From contig JABDLD010000055.1 in assembly GCA_013001885.1 (NCBI GenBank), positions 1 through 37,716 of the forward strand: a stretch of 37,716 bases of DNA, in the 5' to 3' direction. Of the stretch, positions 19,856 through 28,966 are shown piece by piece (within the stretch, counting starts at the first letter, position 1; the number at the start of each line of letters is the position of its first letter). The stretch is from Lysobacterales bacterium. GTDB lineage: Bacteria > Pseudomonadota > Gammaproteobacteria > Xanthomonadales > SZUA-36. A program made the translations under genes and the position numbers. The notes beneath the pieces were generated by a model, which did no database searches, was not told the origin of the DNA, and saw only the letters and a list, made by a program, of their open reading frames with translations.

Positions 19856-21739
19856 ATGAGTAACAAATACCGCGCAGAAGACATCGAAGTCCTGACAGGA
19901 CTGGACCCGGTCAAGAGACGGCCGGGTATGTACACCGACACCACCCGGCCCAATCACCTGGCAATGGAGGTCATCGACAACAGCGTCGACGAAGCACTTG
20001 CGGGCCATGCCGGCCTGATTGCAGTGACGATGTACGCGGACGGTTCGGTCGAAGTCAGTGACGACGGCAGGGGCATGCCGGTCGATGTCCACCCCGAGCA
20101 GGGGATGCCCGGCGTCGAGCTGATCCTGACCAAGCTGCACGCGGGGGGCAAGTTCTCAGACGAGAACTATCAGTTCGCCGGCGGGCTGCACGGTGTCGGA
20201 GTCTCGGTGGTCAACGCGCTGTCCTCGAAACTGGAAGTCTGGGTCAAGCGCGACGGCTTCGAACATTACATGGCGTTCAAAAACGGTAACAAGACCTCAG
20301 AGCTCGAGCAGACGGGGCCCGTGGGGCAGCGCAACACGGGCACCCGGATCCGGTTCTGGCCAGACGCTTCCTATTTCGATTCGCCCGGGTTTTCATTGAA
20401 AAAGCTGCGGCACCTGCTGCGCGCGAAAGCCGTTCTCTGCCCGGGTCTCGTGGTGCGCTTGCTGGTGGACAGCAGCGGTGAAAAGGAAGAGTGGTGCTAT
20501 CAAAAGGGTCTGACCGATTATCTTCAATCGGAGCTGGAAGGCTATACCTGCCTGCCGGAAATGCCTTTCAGCGGCGAAATGAAAGGCAACGACTCGGAAG
20601 TCGGCTGGGCGCTCAGCTGGCTGCCCGAAGGCGGACAGCTGCAGGAAAGTTACGTAAACCTCATCCCAACATCTCAGGGCGGCACTCACGTCAATGGATT
20701 GCGCACCGGCCTGGTCGAAGCGTTGCGGGAATTTTGCGAGCATCACAACCTGTTGCCGCGGGGATTACGCCTGACGCCCGACGATATATGGGAAAAGATC
20801 AGCTACATTCTTTCGGTCAAACTGACGGACCCGCAGTTTAGCGGCCAGACCAAGGAGAGGCTCTCGTCCCGGTCCTGCGTCGCCTTCGTTTCCGGCGTGC
20901 TCAAGGACGCTTTCAGCCTGTGGTTGAATCAGCACGTCAACGAAGGCGAGGCGATTGCCCAACTGGCCATCGACAGCGCCCAGAAGCGCATGAAGTCAGC
21001 GCGGAAGGTGGTCCGCAAAAAAGTCACCCAGGGACCGGCGCTGCCCGGCAAGCTGGCGGACTGCACTTCGCAGGATCTCTCCTGGACCGAATTGTTCCTG
21101 GTGGAAGGAGATTCCGCGGGCGGTTCGGCCAAGCAGGCCCGCAACCGCGAGTACCAGGCCATTCTTCCTTTGCGGGGAAAAATCCTGAACACCTGGGAAG
21201 TGGAATCCGAATCGGTCCTGAGCAACCAGGAGGTGCACGACATTTCGGTGGCGATCGGTGTCGATCCGGGCTCCAACGAAATTTCCGGGCTGCGCTACGG
21301 TAAAGTCATCATCCTGGCCGACGCCGATTCAGACGGGCTGCATATCGCCACCTTGTTGTCGGCCCTGTTCCTGAAGCACTTCACCGCACTGGTCGAAACC
21401 GGCCATATATTTGTCGCCATGCCTCCGCTGTACCGCATTGACGTGGGCAAAGAGACCTACTACGCACTGGACGACGAGGAACGCAAAGGCATTCATGAGC
21501 GGATTGCGGCGGAAAAGAAGAAAGGCAAGGTGATGGAAACGCGTTTCAAGGGGCTCGGTGAAATGAATCCATTACAGCTCAGGGAGAGCACCGTCGATCC
21601 GGATACGCGCAGGCTGGTGCAACTGACGGTTGAAAATCATTCGGCCACCAACCAGATCATGGACATGCTGCTCGGGAAAAAGCGGGCATCGGACCGCAAG
21701 ATCTGGCTCGAAGACAAGGGCAACCTGGCCACCATTTAG
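19856..21739 (+). CDS. parE: DNA topoisomerase IV subunit B ParE
   Basis: The ATPase subunit of topoisomerase IV, which separates daughter chromosomes. The start at 19856 (MSNKYRAEDIEVLTGLDPVKRRPGMYTDT) aligns with the E. coli N-terminus; the frame also opens at a TTG 72 bases earlier, but that extension is not expected. Seen in order: the GHKL ATPase with VIDNSVDEALAG and DDGRGMPVD, the lid GGLHGVGVSVVNALS, the Toprim EGDSAGGSAKQARNR and DADSDG, and the LRESTVDPDTR C-terminal segment. At 627 residues it is of normal length. It heads a four-gene operon that ends with parC. Confidence 0.97.
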   Translation: MSNKYRAEDIEVLTGLDPVKRRPGMYTDTTRPNHLAMEVIDNSVDEALAGHAGLIAVTMYADGSVEVSDDGRGMPVDVHPEQGMPGVELILTKLHAGGKFSDENYQFAGGLHGVGVSVVNALSSKLEVWVKRDGFEHYMAFKNGNKTSELEQTGPVGQRNTGTRIRFWPDASYFDSPGFSLKKLRHLLRAKAVLCPGLVVRLLVDSSGEKEEWCYQKGLTDYLQSELEGYTCLPEMPFSGEMKGNDSEVGWALSWLPEGGQLQESYVNLIPTSQGGTHVNGLRTGLVEALREFCEHHNLLPRGLRLTPDDIWEKISYILSVKLTDPQFSGQTKERLSSRSCVAFVSGVLKDAFSLWLNQHVNEGEAIAQLAIDSAQKRMKSARKVVRKKVTQGPALPGKLADCTSQDLSWTELFLVEGDSAGGSAKQARNREYQAILPLRGKILNTWEVESESVLSNQEVHDISVAIGVDPGSNEISGLRYGKVIILADADSDGLHIATLLSALFLKHFTALVETGHIFVAMPPLYRIDVGKETYYALDDEERKGIHERIAAEKKKGKVMETRFKGLGEMNPLQLRESTVDPDTRRLVQLTVENHSATNQIMDMLLGKKRASDRKIWLEDKGNLATI

Positions 21740-21749
21740 GGAGAAATTA

Positions 21750-22109
21750 ATGAGTGAACACTACGAAGTTCAACAGGCACTTGCGCTTTTTTTCAAAGGC
21801 ATCAATGAAAACGACGCGTCGATCATTCCGCTGACCCCTGACGTCGTGATCAGCGGCCCAATGATGCCGGAGCGGAAATCCGGCGAGGCGGAAGTTCGCC
21901 AGTACCTCAGTGAAATTGCGCCGTTCATTGCCAGCGTCACCCCAAAAGAAAGCTTGATTGAGGGTGGCGGCGCGGCCGTTATCGTCACCTTTGAAATGCT
22001 CAACGGCACGGTTATTGAAGGCGCTGAGTTTTTTCGGGTAAGAGACGGGCTGATCTGCCAGGACCAGGTCTTCTTTGACACCCGGGTTTTATTCAAGGGG
22101 ACCCATTGA
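21750..22109 (+). CDS. SnoaL/NTF2-like small protein
   Basis: A 119-residue soluble protein with the order of an NTF2-like cone fold: an N-terminal helix (YEVQQALALFFKGINENDASII), then LTPDVVISGPMM, VRQYLSEIAPFIASV, and strands at VIVTFEMLNGTVIEGAEFFRVRDGLI. Such proteins act as small-molecule isomerases or binding proteins; no catalytic residues are clear. The ATG at 21750 follows a GGGAGA box 10 bases after the parE stop, and its TGA overlaps the TTG start of the next gene. Placement between parE and parC points to cotranscription but says little about function. Confidence 0.7.
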   Translation: MSEHYEVQQALALFFKGINENDASIIPLTPDVVISGPMMPERKSGEAEVRQYLSEIAPFIASVTPKESLIEGGGAAVIVTFEMLNGTVIEGAEFFRVRDGLICQDQVFFDTRVLFKGTH

Positions 22110-23272
22110 CACTCGAGTCCCTATGGTCGAAGGGCTTCCGGCCTTTCTTTATCGGCGCTTCCGTGTTCGCCGTCGTGTCCATGGCGGCATGGCTCAGTAT
22201 TTACCGGTTTGGACTGCAGCTTGAGCTTTCCGGTGTTTCCATCTTTCAGTGGCATGCGCACGAAATGCTTTACGGTTATGCGATAGCCGTTATCGCCGGC
22301 TTCCTGCTGACTGCAACCGGAAACTGGACCGGGCTCGAAACAGCGAAGGGCGCGTGGCTGTCGCTGATATTCATTTTCTGGCTTGCGGCCCGCATTTTGT
22401 TGATCAACGGAACGGCACACCTTGTCTACGCGGCCGTGGCCGACCTGGCGTTCATGGCCGGACTGGGTCTCGCAGTGGCCCGCCCGATCATCAAGGTGCG
22501 GCAAAAACGGCAGACCCTGATTCTGCTGCTGGTCGCGTTGCTCACCGGGTCCAACCTGCTGTTTTACCTCGGCGCTGCGGGCATTGTCGACAACGGCGTC
22601 CGCCTGGGCATTCAAGGCGGGCTCTACCTGGTGCTGGGAATGGTGCTGTTCATGGGGCGCCGGGTCATTCCGTTTTTCACCGCCAATGGCGTGGGTTACG
22701 AGGTCGAGATGAAGAACCCGCGATGGAATGACGTGGCGACCCTGGTGCTTTACCCGGCCTTTTTGCTCAGCGAAGTGTTTTTTTCCGGCAGCCTGGCCGG
22801 AGCCCTTTTTGCCGCGGGGCTGTTCGTGTCCAATTCCATCAGGGTCAATGGCTGGCACACCCTGGGAATCTGGCAGAAACCGCTAATCTGGGGCCTGTTT
22901 GCGGCTTTCCTGATGATCAACCTGGGCTTCCTGTTGCGCGCCCTGGCGCCGGTGACGGTCATTCCAGATTTCCTGCATGTCCATGCGTTCGCCGTTGGGG
23001 GAATCGGCATCATCACGATGAGCATGATGGCCCGGGTCAGCCTGGGCCACACCGGCCGAAACGTGCACGAATCACCGGCGGTCATGCTCTTTCTGCTGGT
23101 CGCCATGGTGGCCGGCGCCCTGTTCCGGCTCATTTTCCCGATGTTTGACCCGGCCAATTATCAAGCCTGGATCGTGATATCCGGAAGTATCTGGATTATT
23201 TCTTTCACTGTCTTTTCACTCTATTTCATGCCGATGCTGTGGAAGCCTCGCGTTGACACCCAAAAATCATGA
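22106..23272 (+). CDS. NnrS family membrane protein
   Basis: A 388-residue inner-membrane protein with about twelve hydrophobic segments. The start [18 protein letters not shown] and the following [23 protein letters not shown] are the hallmark of NnrS, a haem- and copper-containing protein that helps cells tolerate nitric oxide. [42 protein letters not shown] and the retained His residues also fit. The start is most likely TTG at 22106, overlapping the previous stop as TTGA and preceded by AAGGGG at a good distance. Its own stop overlaps parC as ATGA. No nitrite or nitric oxide reductase genes are nearby. Confidence 0.88.
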   Translation: MTLESLWSKGFRPFFIGASVFAVVSMAAWLSIYRFGLQLELSGVSIFQWHAHEMLYGYAIAVIAGFLLTATGNWTGLETAKGAWLSLIFIFWLAARILLINGTAHLVYAAVADLAFMAGLGLAVARPIIKVRQKRQTLILLLVALLTGSNLLFYLGAAGIVDNGVRLGIQGGLYLVLGMVLFMGRRVIPFFTANGVGYEVEMKNPRWNDVATLVLYPAFLLSEVFFSGSLAGALFAAGLFVSNSIRVNGWHTLGIWQKPLIWGLFAAFLMINLGFLLRALAPVTVIPDFLHVHAFAVGGIGIITMSMMARVSLGHTGRNVHESPAVMLFLLVAMVAGALFRLIFPMFDPANYQAWIVISGSIWIISFTVFSLYFMPMLWKPRVDTQKS

Positions 23273-25521
23273 CTGAAATTACCCAATCGTTTGCAGATCA
23301 CGAGAGAATTCCGCTGAAAGACTACGCGGAAAAGGCCTACCTGGACTACTCGATGTACGTGGTGCTGGATCGCGCCCTGCCGCACCTTGGCGACGGACTG
23401 AAGCCGGTTCAGCGCCGCATCGTCTACGCCATGAGCGAACTGGGCCTGAGCGCCAGCTCGAAGCCCAAGAAGTCCGCTCGCACGGTAGGCGACGTGATCG
23501 GCAAGTTTCACCCGCATGGCGACTCGGCCTGCTATGAAGCCATGGTGCTGATGGCCCAGCCGTTCGCTTTCCGCTATCCGCTGGTCGATGGCCAGGGCAA
23601 CTTCGGCTCACCGGATGACCCCAAGTCTTTTGCGGCCATGCGTTACACCGAATCCCGGCTGACACCCTACGCCAAAACCCTGCTGAGCGAACTGGGGCTG
23701 GGGACGGTTGACTGGGGGCCCAATTTCGACGGCACGCTGAAAGAACCGCTGATGCTTCCGGCCCGCTTGCCGAATGTCCTGCTCAACGGCAGCACCGGAA
23801 TCGCGGTGGGCATGTCGACCGATATCCCGCCGCACAACCTGCGGGAAGTCGTCTCGGCCTGTATTCACCTGCTGGAACAGCCAAAGGCCACCGTCGCTGA
23901 ACTCTGCGAACACGTCCGGGGACCTGACTATCCGACCAACGCAGAAATAATCACGCCAGGCGCAGATCTGCGCCAGATTTACGAGACCGGCACAGGGTCG
24001 GTAAAAATGCGCGCCATCTGGGAAAAGGAAAACGGTGAAATCGTTGTCACCGCCCTGCCCCACCAGGTGTCTCCGGCCAAGGTTTTGGAGCAGATCGCCG
24101 CGCAAATGCAGGCTAAAAAACTGCCGATGGTCGAGGACCTGCGCGACGAGTCGGACCACGAGAACCCGACCCGCCTGGTCATCGTGCCGCGCTCCAACCG
24201 GGTTGACATCCAACAGCTGATGAACCACCTGTTTGCGACCACCGACCTGGAACGCAACTACCGAGTGAATCTGAACATCATCGGTATCAACGGCAAGCCC
24301 CAGATCCTGAATTTGCGGGAGCTGCTGAAACAATGGCTGAGCTTCCGGATGGAAACGGTAACCCGCCGCCTCAACCACCGGCTGGACCAGGTCGTCGACC
24401 GCCTGCACATCCTCGAGGGCCTGCTGGTCGCCTACCTCAACATCGATGATGTGATCTACGTCATAAGGCACGAAGACAAGCCCAAACCGGTCCTGATGGA
24501 GCGGTTCGGCATTACCGGCACCCAGGCCGAAGCCATTCTCGACCTGAAGTTGCGCAACCTGGCCAAGCTCGAGGAAATGAAAATCCGCGACGAGCAGGAC
24601 GCGCTGGCGGACGAGCGCGAAGAACTGGAAAAAATACTGGGCTCAAAAGCCCGGCTCAAGACGCTGATCAAGAGGGAACTGCTGGCCGATACGGAGCTTT
24701 ACGGCGACGAGCGCCGCTCCATCCTGGTGGAACGCGAAGCAGCCCAGGCCCTGAAGCATGAAGACCTGCTGCCGTCCGAGCCGGTGACCGTCATCCTGTC
24801 CAAATCCGGCTGGGTGCGCTCCGCGAAGGGCCACGAAATTGATCCGGCGACGCTCAACTACCGCGCGGGCGATGAATTCCGGCACTCGGCGCACGGCCGC
24901 AGTAATGAGCAGGCCGTATTCCTTGATTCCCGTGGGCGGGCCTATTCCCTGTTGGCGCACAAGTTGCCTTCGGCCCGCAGCCAGGGCGAACCCTTGTCCA
25001 GCCATTTCAGTATCCAGGCCGGCGAGAGTTTCCTGTACACGCTGTCCGGCAGCGGCTCAGAGAAAGTCGTGCTCGCATCGTCGTTCGGCTACGGTTTCGT
25101 GACCGAACTTGAAAATCTGCACAGCCGCATGAAAGCAGGTAAGGCTGTTCTAAGCGTTCCCTCCGGGGCCGCCCCGGTCATGCCGGTCGCATTCGACCCC
25201 GGTGCCGGGAACACGATCATTTGTGCTACCTCGGACGGTTACCTGCTGGCCTTTCCGATCGAGGATGTACCGGAACTCGCCAAGGGCAAAGGCAACAAAT
25301 TGATCAACATACCGCCCAAACGCCTGAAGGCAGGTGAAGAGTTCATGGTGGGTCTGACCGTGATGGCCGAAAAGCAGGAGATACTGGTCTGGGCCGGGCA
25401 GCGCTACCTGCGCATGAGCGCGAAGGACATCGAGCACTTCCGCGGCGACCGGGCCCACCGGGGACGCAAGCTGCCTCGTGGTTTTCAACGGGTAACGAAG
25501 ATCGAACTAGCCGGAGATTAG
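23269..25521 (+). CDS. parC: DNA topoisomerase IV subunit A ParC
   Basis: The DNA-cleaving subunit of topoisomerase IV, 750 residues. The catalytic Tyr lies in [11 protein letters not shown]. The quinolone-determining region reads [20 protein letters not shown], with Ser and Glu at the places of E. coli Ser80 and Glu84, so no classical resistance change is visible there. The C-terminal half holds the coiled coil around [14 protein letters not shown] and a beta-pinwheel-type domain. It is separated from parE by two accessory genes, and its ATG overlaps the nnrS-like stop by 4 bases. A very strong hairpin follows its stop codon. Confidence 0.98.
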   Translation: MTEITQSFADHERIPLKDYAEKAYLDYSMYVVLDRALPHLGDGLKPVQRRIVYAMSELGLSASSKPKKSARTVGDVIGKFHPHGDSACYEAMVLMAQPFAFRYPLVDGQGNFGSPDDPKSFAAMRYTESRLTPYAKTLLSELGLGTVDWGPNFDGTLKEPLMLPARLPNVLLNGSTGIAVGMSTDIPPHNLREVVSACIHLLEQPKATVAELCEHVRGPDYPTNAEIITPGADLRQIYETGTGSVKMRAIWEKENGEIVVTALPHQVSPAKVLEQIAAQMQAKKLPMVEDLRDESDHENPTRLVIVPRSNRVDIQQLMNHLFATTDLERNYRVNLNIIGINGKPQILNLRELLKQWLSFRMETVTRRLNHRLDQVVDRLHILEGLLVAYLNIDDVIYVIRHEDKPKPVLMERFGITGTQAEAILDLKLRNLAKLEEMKIRDEQDALADEREELEKILGSKARLKTLIKRELLADTELYGDERRSILVEREAAQALKHEDLLPSEPVTVILSKSGWVRSAKGHEIDPATLNYRAGDEFRHSAHGRSNEQAVFLDSRGRAYSLLAHKLPSARSQGEPLSSHFSIQAGESFLYTLSGSGSEKVVLASSFGYGFVTELENLHSRMKAGKAVLSVPSGAAPVMPVAFDPGAGNTIICATSDGYLLAFPIEDVPELAKGKGNKLINIPPKRLKAGEEFMVGLTVMAEKQEILVWAGQRYLRMSAKDIEHFRGDRAHRGRKLPRGFQRVTKIELAGD

Positions 25522-25537
25522 CGCAAGGAACACTGGT

Positions 25538-25582
25538 GACAGAGTAAAGGGGCAGGATAAATTCCTGGCCCTTTACTCTGTC
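25538..25582. terminator. Long inverted repeat between parC and the repeat-protein gene; terminator or REP-like element
   Basis: GACAGAGTAAAGGGGCAGG (25538-25556) and CCTGGCCCTTTACTCTGTC (25564-25582) pair at 18 of 19 positions around a 7-base loop, ATAAATT. Four more bases on each side can pair with one wobble. It lies between convergent genes, so it can terminate both; the flanks are pyrimidine-rich (CACTCTTTCC) rather than a clean T-run. From memory, the GACAGAGTAAA type of arm resembles dispersed palindromes near REP-associated tyrosine transposases in proteobacteria. No such transposase is in this window. Confidence 0.7.
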
Positions 25583-25613
25583 ATCACTCTTTCCACTCTT
25601 TAGTTCAAATCTT

Positions 25614-27059
25614 TCATTGATTCGCGCAACGCCAGTTTACGGTATTTCGGTAAGCATCCGGAAAGTCCACACCGGCACCGTCGTAAGTTTCCTGACCCGG
25701 TGTACCACAATAACCGCACACCTCGTTGCAATTTCCACCGTACAGATCGGGTGCGTTGTAGCCAAGCGAGTTACAGGCCTCGATCGTGTTATAGGTGCCG
25801 CCACCAAGCCCGGCTGAAATCCAAGCGGTATCGGAATCGGCGCGACAGACTTGCCAGTCAGCGCCACTGGCCACACCCGCGTTACCGGTTTGCCCGACGA
25901 CTGGTGGTACAAATCCCCTGTAGCAGCGCCAATTGACGGTGAGTGAGTAAGCATCTGGAAAGCCCACACCAGCACCGTCGTAAGTCTCGTCACCCGGTGT
26001 ACCACAATAACCGCACACCAAATCGCAATTTCCACCGTACAGATCGGGTGCGTCGTAGCCAAGCGAGTTACAGGCCTCGGTCGTGTCATAGATGCCGCCA
26101 CCGGACCCGGCTGAAATCCACGCGGTACTGGAATCAGCACGACAGACCTGCCAGTCAGCACCACTGGCCACACCCGCGTCACCGGTTTGCCCGACGGCCG
26201 GTGGTGCAAATCCCCTTAAGCAGCGCCATTTGACGGTGAGTGAGTAAGCATCTGGAAAGCCCACACCAGCACCGTCGTAAGTTTCCTGACCCGGTGTCCC
26301 ACAATAACCGCACACCAAGTCGCAATTTCCACCATACAGATCGGGTGTTTCGTAGCCGAGGGAGTTACAGGCCACGATCGTGTTATAGATACCACCACCG
26401 GACCCGGCTGAAATCCACGCGGTATCAGGATCAGCGCGACAGACTTGCCAGTCAGCGCCACTGGCCACACCCGCGTCACCGGTTTGCCCGACGACCGGTG
26501 GCACAAATCCCCTGTAGCAGCGCCAGTTGACGGTGAGTGAGTAAGCATCTGGAAAGCCCACACCAGCACCGTCGTAAGTTTCCTCACCCGGTGTACCACA
26601 ATAACCGCACACCAAATCGCAATTTCCACCGTACAGATCGGGTGCGTCGTAGCCAAGGAAGTTACAGGCCTCGATCGTGTTATAGGTGCCACCACCGGGC
26701 CCGGCTGAAATCCACGCGGTACTGGAATCGGCACGACAGACTTGCCAATCCGCACCATCTGCAACGCCTTCATTTCCGGTGATGCCGACGCCAGGAGGAA
26801 CGAACGTTTCGAAACTGTCGCGGAAAATAAAAGGAGGAGTTACAGCGAGGGAAACTGATTTGACTTTAGTAACCTTGGTTGTTACTCCGGCAGAGTTTTG
26901 GGATAGAGAAGATGAAGCATCGATAACAGCCCGATCCTGCTTGGCAGATTTTGCCTGGGCATCTGCACTACCGGAGATCAGGACGACGAACAAGAAGAGT
27001 AGGATTGAGAACTTGCCGGTAGCAGAACACCGCCTGTGAAAAACCTTGTAAGCACCCAT
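25614..27059 (-). CDS. Secreted protein of four near-identical 99-residue cysteine-rich repeats
   Basis: No known family recognised. The 481-residue protein starts at ATG 27059 with GGAG at good spacing (a longer frame from a TTG is unlikely). It has a basic N-terminus, a hydrophobic signal segment (FSILLFLFVVLISGSADA) and a Ser/Thr/Lys-rich linker ending FIFRDSFET. Residues 86-481 are exactly four 99-residue units with no tail. Each begins F(V/A)PP, contains DWQVCRAD, TAWISAG, LGY, DLYGGNC, VCGYCGTPG, ETYDGAGV and FPDAY, and ends WRC. Each has six Cys, so three disulfides per unit are likely after export. Secretion and a binding or surface role are inferred. A sigma70-like promoter lies upstream, so it is probably transcribed alone. 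Confidence 0.8.
   Translation of the reverse strand: MGAYKVFHRRCSATGKFSILLFLFVVLISGSADAQAKSAKQDRAVIDASSSLSQNSAGVTTKVTKVKSVSLAVTPPFIFRDSFETFVPPGVGITGNEGVADGADWQVCRADSSTAWISAGPGGGTYNTIEACNFLGYDAPDLYGGNCDLVCGYCGTPGEETYDGAGVGFPDAYSLTVNWRCYRGFVPPVVGQTGDAGVASGADWQVCRADPDTAWISAGSGGGIYNTIVACNSLGYETPDLYGGNCDLVCGYCGTPGQETYDGAGVGFPDAYSLTVKWRCLRGFAPPAVGQTGDAGVASGADWQVCRADSSTAWISAGSGGGIYDTTEACNSLGYDAPDLYGGNCDLVCGYCGTPGDETYDGAGVGFPDAYSLTVNWRCYRGFVPPVVGQTGNAGVASGADWQVCRADSDTAWISAGLGGGTYNTIEACNSLGYNAPDLYGGNCNEVCGYCGTPGQETYDGAGVDFPDAYRNTVNWRCANQ
25617..26804 (-). repeat. Four tandem 297-bp repeats within the secreted-protein gene
   Basis: The units lie at 26508-26804, 26211-26507, 25914-26210 and 25617-25913 in gene order. 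The same anchor string recurs at 25924, 26221 and 26518, exactly 297 bases apart. The units are strongly conserved at the DNA level, with scattered single-base changes; the last unit is the most changed near its end. Such arrays arise by unequal recombination or slippage and can vary in copy number between strains. Confidence 0.9.
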
Positions 27060-27120
27060 TGATTTGGCTCCATCGTGAGAGAGGCAGCACAGAATCGACA
27101 ACAATTGAATAATTAGCTTG

Positions 27121-27149
27121 ATACTAGCCCCACACTGAGGCTAATTCAA
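27121..27149 (-). promoter_or_regulatory. Candidate sigma70 promoter of the repeat-protein gene
   Basis: Read on the minus strand: TTGAAT (27149-27144), a 17-base spacer and TAGTAT (27126-27121), each matching consensus at four positions, 62 bases before ATG 27059. An inverted repeat AATTAGC/GCTAATT (27111-27117 and 27140-27146) brackets the -10 side and could be an operator. Confidence 0.45.
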
Positions 27150-27201
27150 CGACCTGCTGCGAATCCTCCGGCGGCGCCCGGGCGAACACTGACTCCGTCC
27201 C

Positions 27202-27963
27202 TTAAAGTCTCAGGCCGCCATCAATTTCGATGTTGCGGCCGTTCACGTAATCGTTTTTCATGAGGTACTGGACCGTATGTGCTATTTCATCCGGCTCACC
27301 GATGCGGCCGGCTGGAATCATAGCCTCCATTTTTGCCAGGGCTTCGGGCTTCATGGAGCGCACCAGTTCTGTCCCAATAAAACCCGGTGAGATTACGTTG
27401 ACACGGATACCGTAACGGATAAATTCCTTGGACCAGGATACCGACATGGCATCAACGCCGGCTTTGCTTGCGGAGTAGTTGCTCTGGCCCATGTTGCCGG
27501 CCCGCGAAACGCTGGAAATATTGATAATCAGCCCGCCATTGCCCGCTCGCGCCATCTGTTCCGCCGCGGCGCGGCCACAGAGAAACACGCCGGTCAGATT
27601 GACCGCGATGACCGCGTTCCAGGCCTCCAGTGACATTCTCGATTGCCGTTGTCCGCTCTTGAACTTGAGCATCATTGCGTCGCGCGTAATCCCGGCGTTG
27701 TTTACCAACACGTCCAGGCCGCCAAAATGATTCGAGATTTCCTCGAACACAAGGTCCACCTGCTCTTCATTGCTCACATCGCATTGCCTGGCCAGGCAAT
27801 CACCCTCAGGCAAAGCCAGAGCCGCCTGCAATTCATCCAGGGCATCCGTTCGAAAATCGACAAGAGCCAGTCGGGCGCCCTGCCCGGCCAGTCGTTGCGC
27901 CATCGCGGCACCCAGTCCACCGCCGGCGCCGGTGATTGCGACAATTGAGCCTTCAATTTTCAT
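27202..27963 (-). CDS. Short-chain dehydrogenase/reductase, FabG/PhaB-like
   Basis: A 253-residue classical SDR. The cofactor motif is TGAGGGLG (residues 11-18), with NNAG at 87-90. The catalytic set is Ser150, Tyr162 and Lys166 in YSASK. Asp36 at the end of the second strand (LVDF) suggests NAD(H) rather than NADP(H), which would fit oxidation in catabolism. PAGRIGEPDEIAHTVQYL and the terminal IEIDGGLRL are typical of 3-oxoacyl reductases and 3-hydroxyacyl dehydrogenases. It starts 19 bases after the depolymerase-like gene behind a clear AAAGGAAC site and is the last gene of the minus-strand accessory operon. A role in oxidising a 3-hydroxyacyl intermediate is inferred from the neighbours. 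Confidence 0.88.
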   Translation of the reverse strand: MKIEGSIVAITGAGGGLGAAMAQRLAGQGARLALVDFRTDALDELQAALALPEGDCLARQCDVSNEEQVDLVFEEISNHFGGLDVLVNNAGITRDAMMLKFKSGQRQSRMSLEAWNAVIAVNLTGVFLCGRAAAEQMARAGNGGLIINISSVSRAGNMGQSNYSASKAGVDAMSVSWSKEFIRYGIRVNVISPGFIGTELVRSMKPEALAKMEAMIPAGRIGEPDEIAHTVQYLMKNDYVNGRNIEIDGGLRL

Positions 27964-27982
27964 AGTTGTTCCTTTTTTCTGA

Positions 27983-28966
27983 TTACATACCCTTGATCCA
28001 ATTTGCCAGCACGGTCATCTGGGCGCCGTCACGATAACGGTAGTTATCGCCGGTATAGCCCCACCAGTCCCAGCATGCATGGGGATTCAGCGGCGCAAAC
28101 ATACTTTTTTCAACCTGTGGAAAAGCCAACACGATGCCGTTGGCTTCAGCCCAGGGAAGATAGCCACTTTGCTCGATAAACGCGGTACCGACCGTCTCTG
28201 CGGATTGTCCACATCCATGCAGGACCAGGTGAAGCGCACATGCCTCTCTACCGCCTTCACAGGCGACGGGAACATATAAATAAGCAGATTCCATCAGGTC
28301 AGCATCATCCGCACCGGGCAGATTGACCTCGAGTAGACCGGTCACCGGTTTCGCGCCTGGCCTGTCCAGGCCGGGGTAGAGGTACTGGAGTAATTCACCA
28401 GCCGCGTCATATCCACAATCTCCCACGAATGGCGCTTTCATCTCTGAACAGGCGTGTCCCTGCCCGTCAGCCGGGAAGAAATGCCCGGCCTCGACATCAC
28501 TTACACTGTGTATTTGCTCATCGGGAATGAACTCTGCATATAGGGCCTCGACCGTATTATGTACCTCCGGGGCAATCGTGGTGTCCTTCGTACCATGAAA
28601 TAGCCACACTCGGTCATCCTCCAGGTTTGCCGGATCAGCCAGCTTACCTGCCTCGGCATCGGTGCGGATTTCGGCGGTTATCTCCGCCACCGGCAGCGGC
28701 TCTTCCGTTTTTTCCATGCAACGGCCCATGGCGGTAACCAGCGAGTTTTCTGCACAGTTGAACGGCCCGCCCGAAACGATTCCGACACCGGAAAACATGT
28801 CCGAGTAAGCGATGTGCATCTGGTGCGCCATGTGTGCGCCTGCGGATATCCCGGAGGCGGTGACGCGGTCCTTGTTTATGTTGAGCTCCGGTGCTTCGTC
28901 GGCATAAGCAACGCCGGTTGCAAGCAGAGCCGATGAGAACAGGGTCGCTAAGAGCTTAAATGGCAT
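27983..28966 (-). CDS. Secreted PHA-depolymerase-like esterase, circularly permuted (type 2) layout
   Basis: A 327-residue exported esterase with signal peptide MPFKLLATLFSSALLATGVAYA. The nucleophile box GISAG (Ser41) comes first, then Asp128 in HGTKDTT, His162 in AGHFFP, and only afterwards the oxyanion-hole segment LVLHGCGQ (H250). PHB depolymerases of catalytic type 1 have the HGC segment before the nucleophile, so the order here is that of type 2. The conserved end NPHACWDWWGYTGDNY also fits. Seven or more Cys suggest disulfides. I chose ATG 28966, which has GGAG upstream and precedes the signal peptide; the start overlaps the upstream hydrolase gene by 11 bases. The polymer actually cut is unknown. 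Confidence 0.82.
   Translation of the reverse strand: MPFKLLATLFSSALLATGVAYADEAPELNINKDRVTASGISAGAHMAHQMHIAYSDMFSGVGIVSGGPFNCAENSLVTAMGRCMEKTEEPLPVAEITAEIRTDAEAGKLADPANLEDDRVWLFHGTKDTTIAPEVHNTVEALYAEFIPDEQIHSVSDVEAGHFFPADGQGHACSEMKAPFVGDCGYDAAGELLQYLYPGLDRPGAKPVTGLLEVNLPGADDADLMESAYLYVPVACEGGREACALHLVLHGCGQSAETVGTAFIEQSGYLPWAEANGIVLAFPQVEKSMFAPLNPHACWDWWGYTGDNYRYRDGAQMTVLANWIKGM

Noticed and set aside
23608-24471. 287-codon open frame opposite parC
   Set aside because: Antisense shadow of a certain gene without any recognisable motif.
25617-26804. Regularly spaced repeats that might suggest a CRISPR-like or satellite array
   Set aside because: The period is 297 bp, a multiple of three, and the repeats are in frame inside one coding gene, so they are protein-domain repeats.
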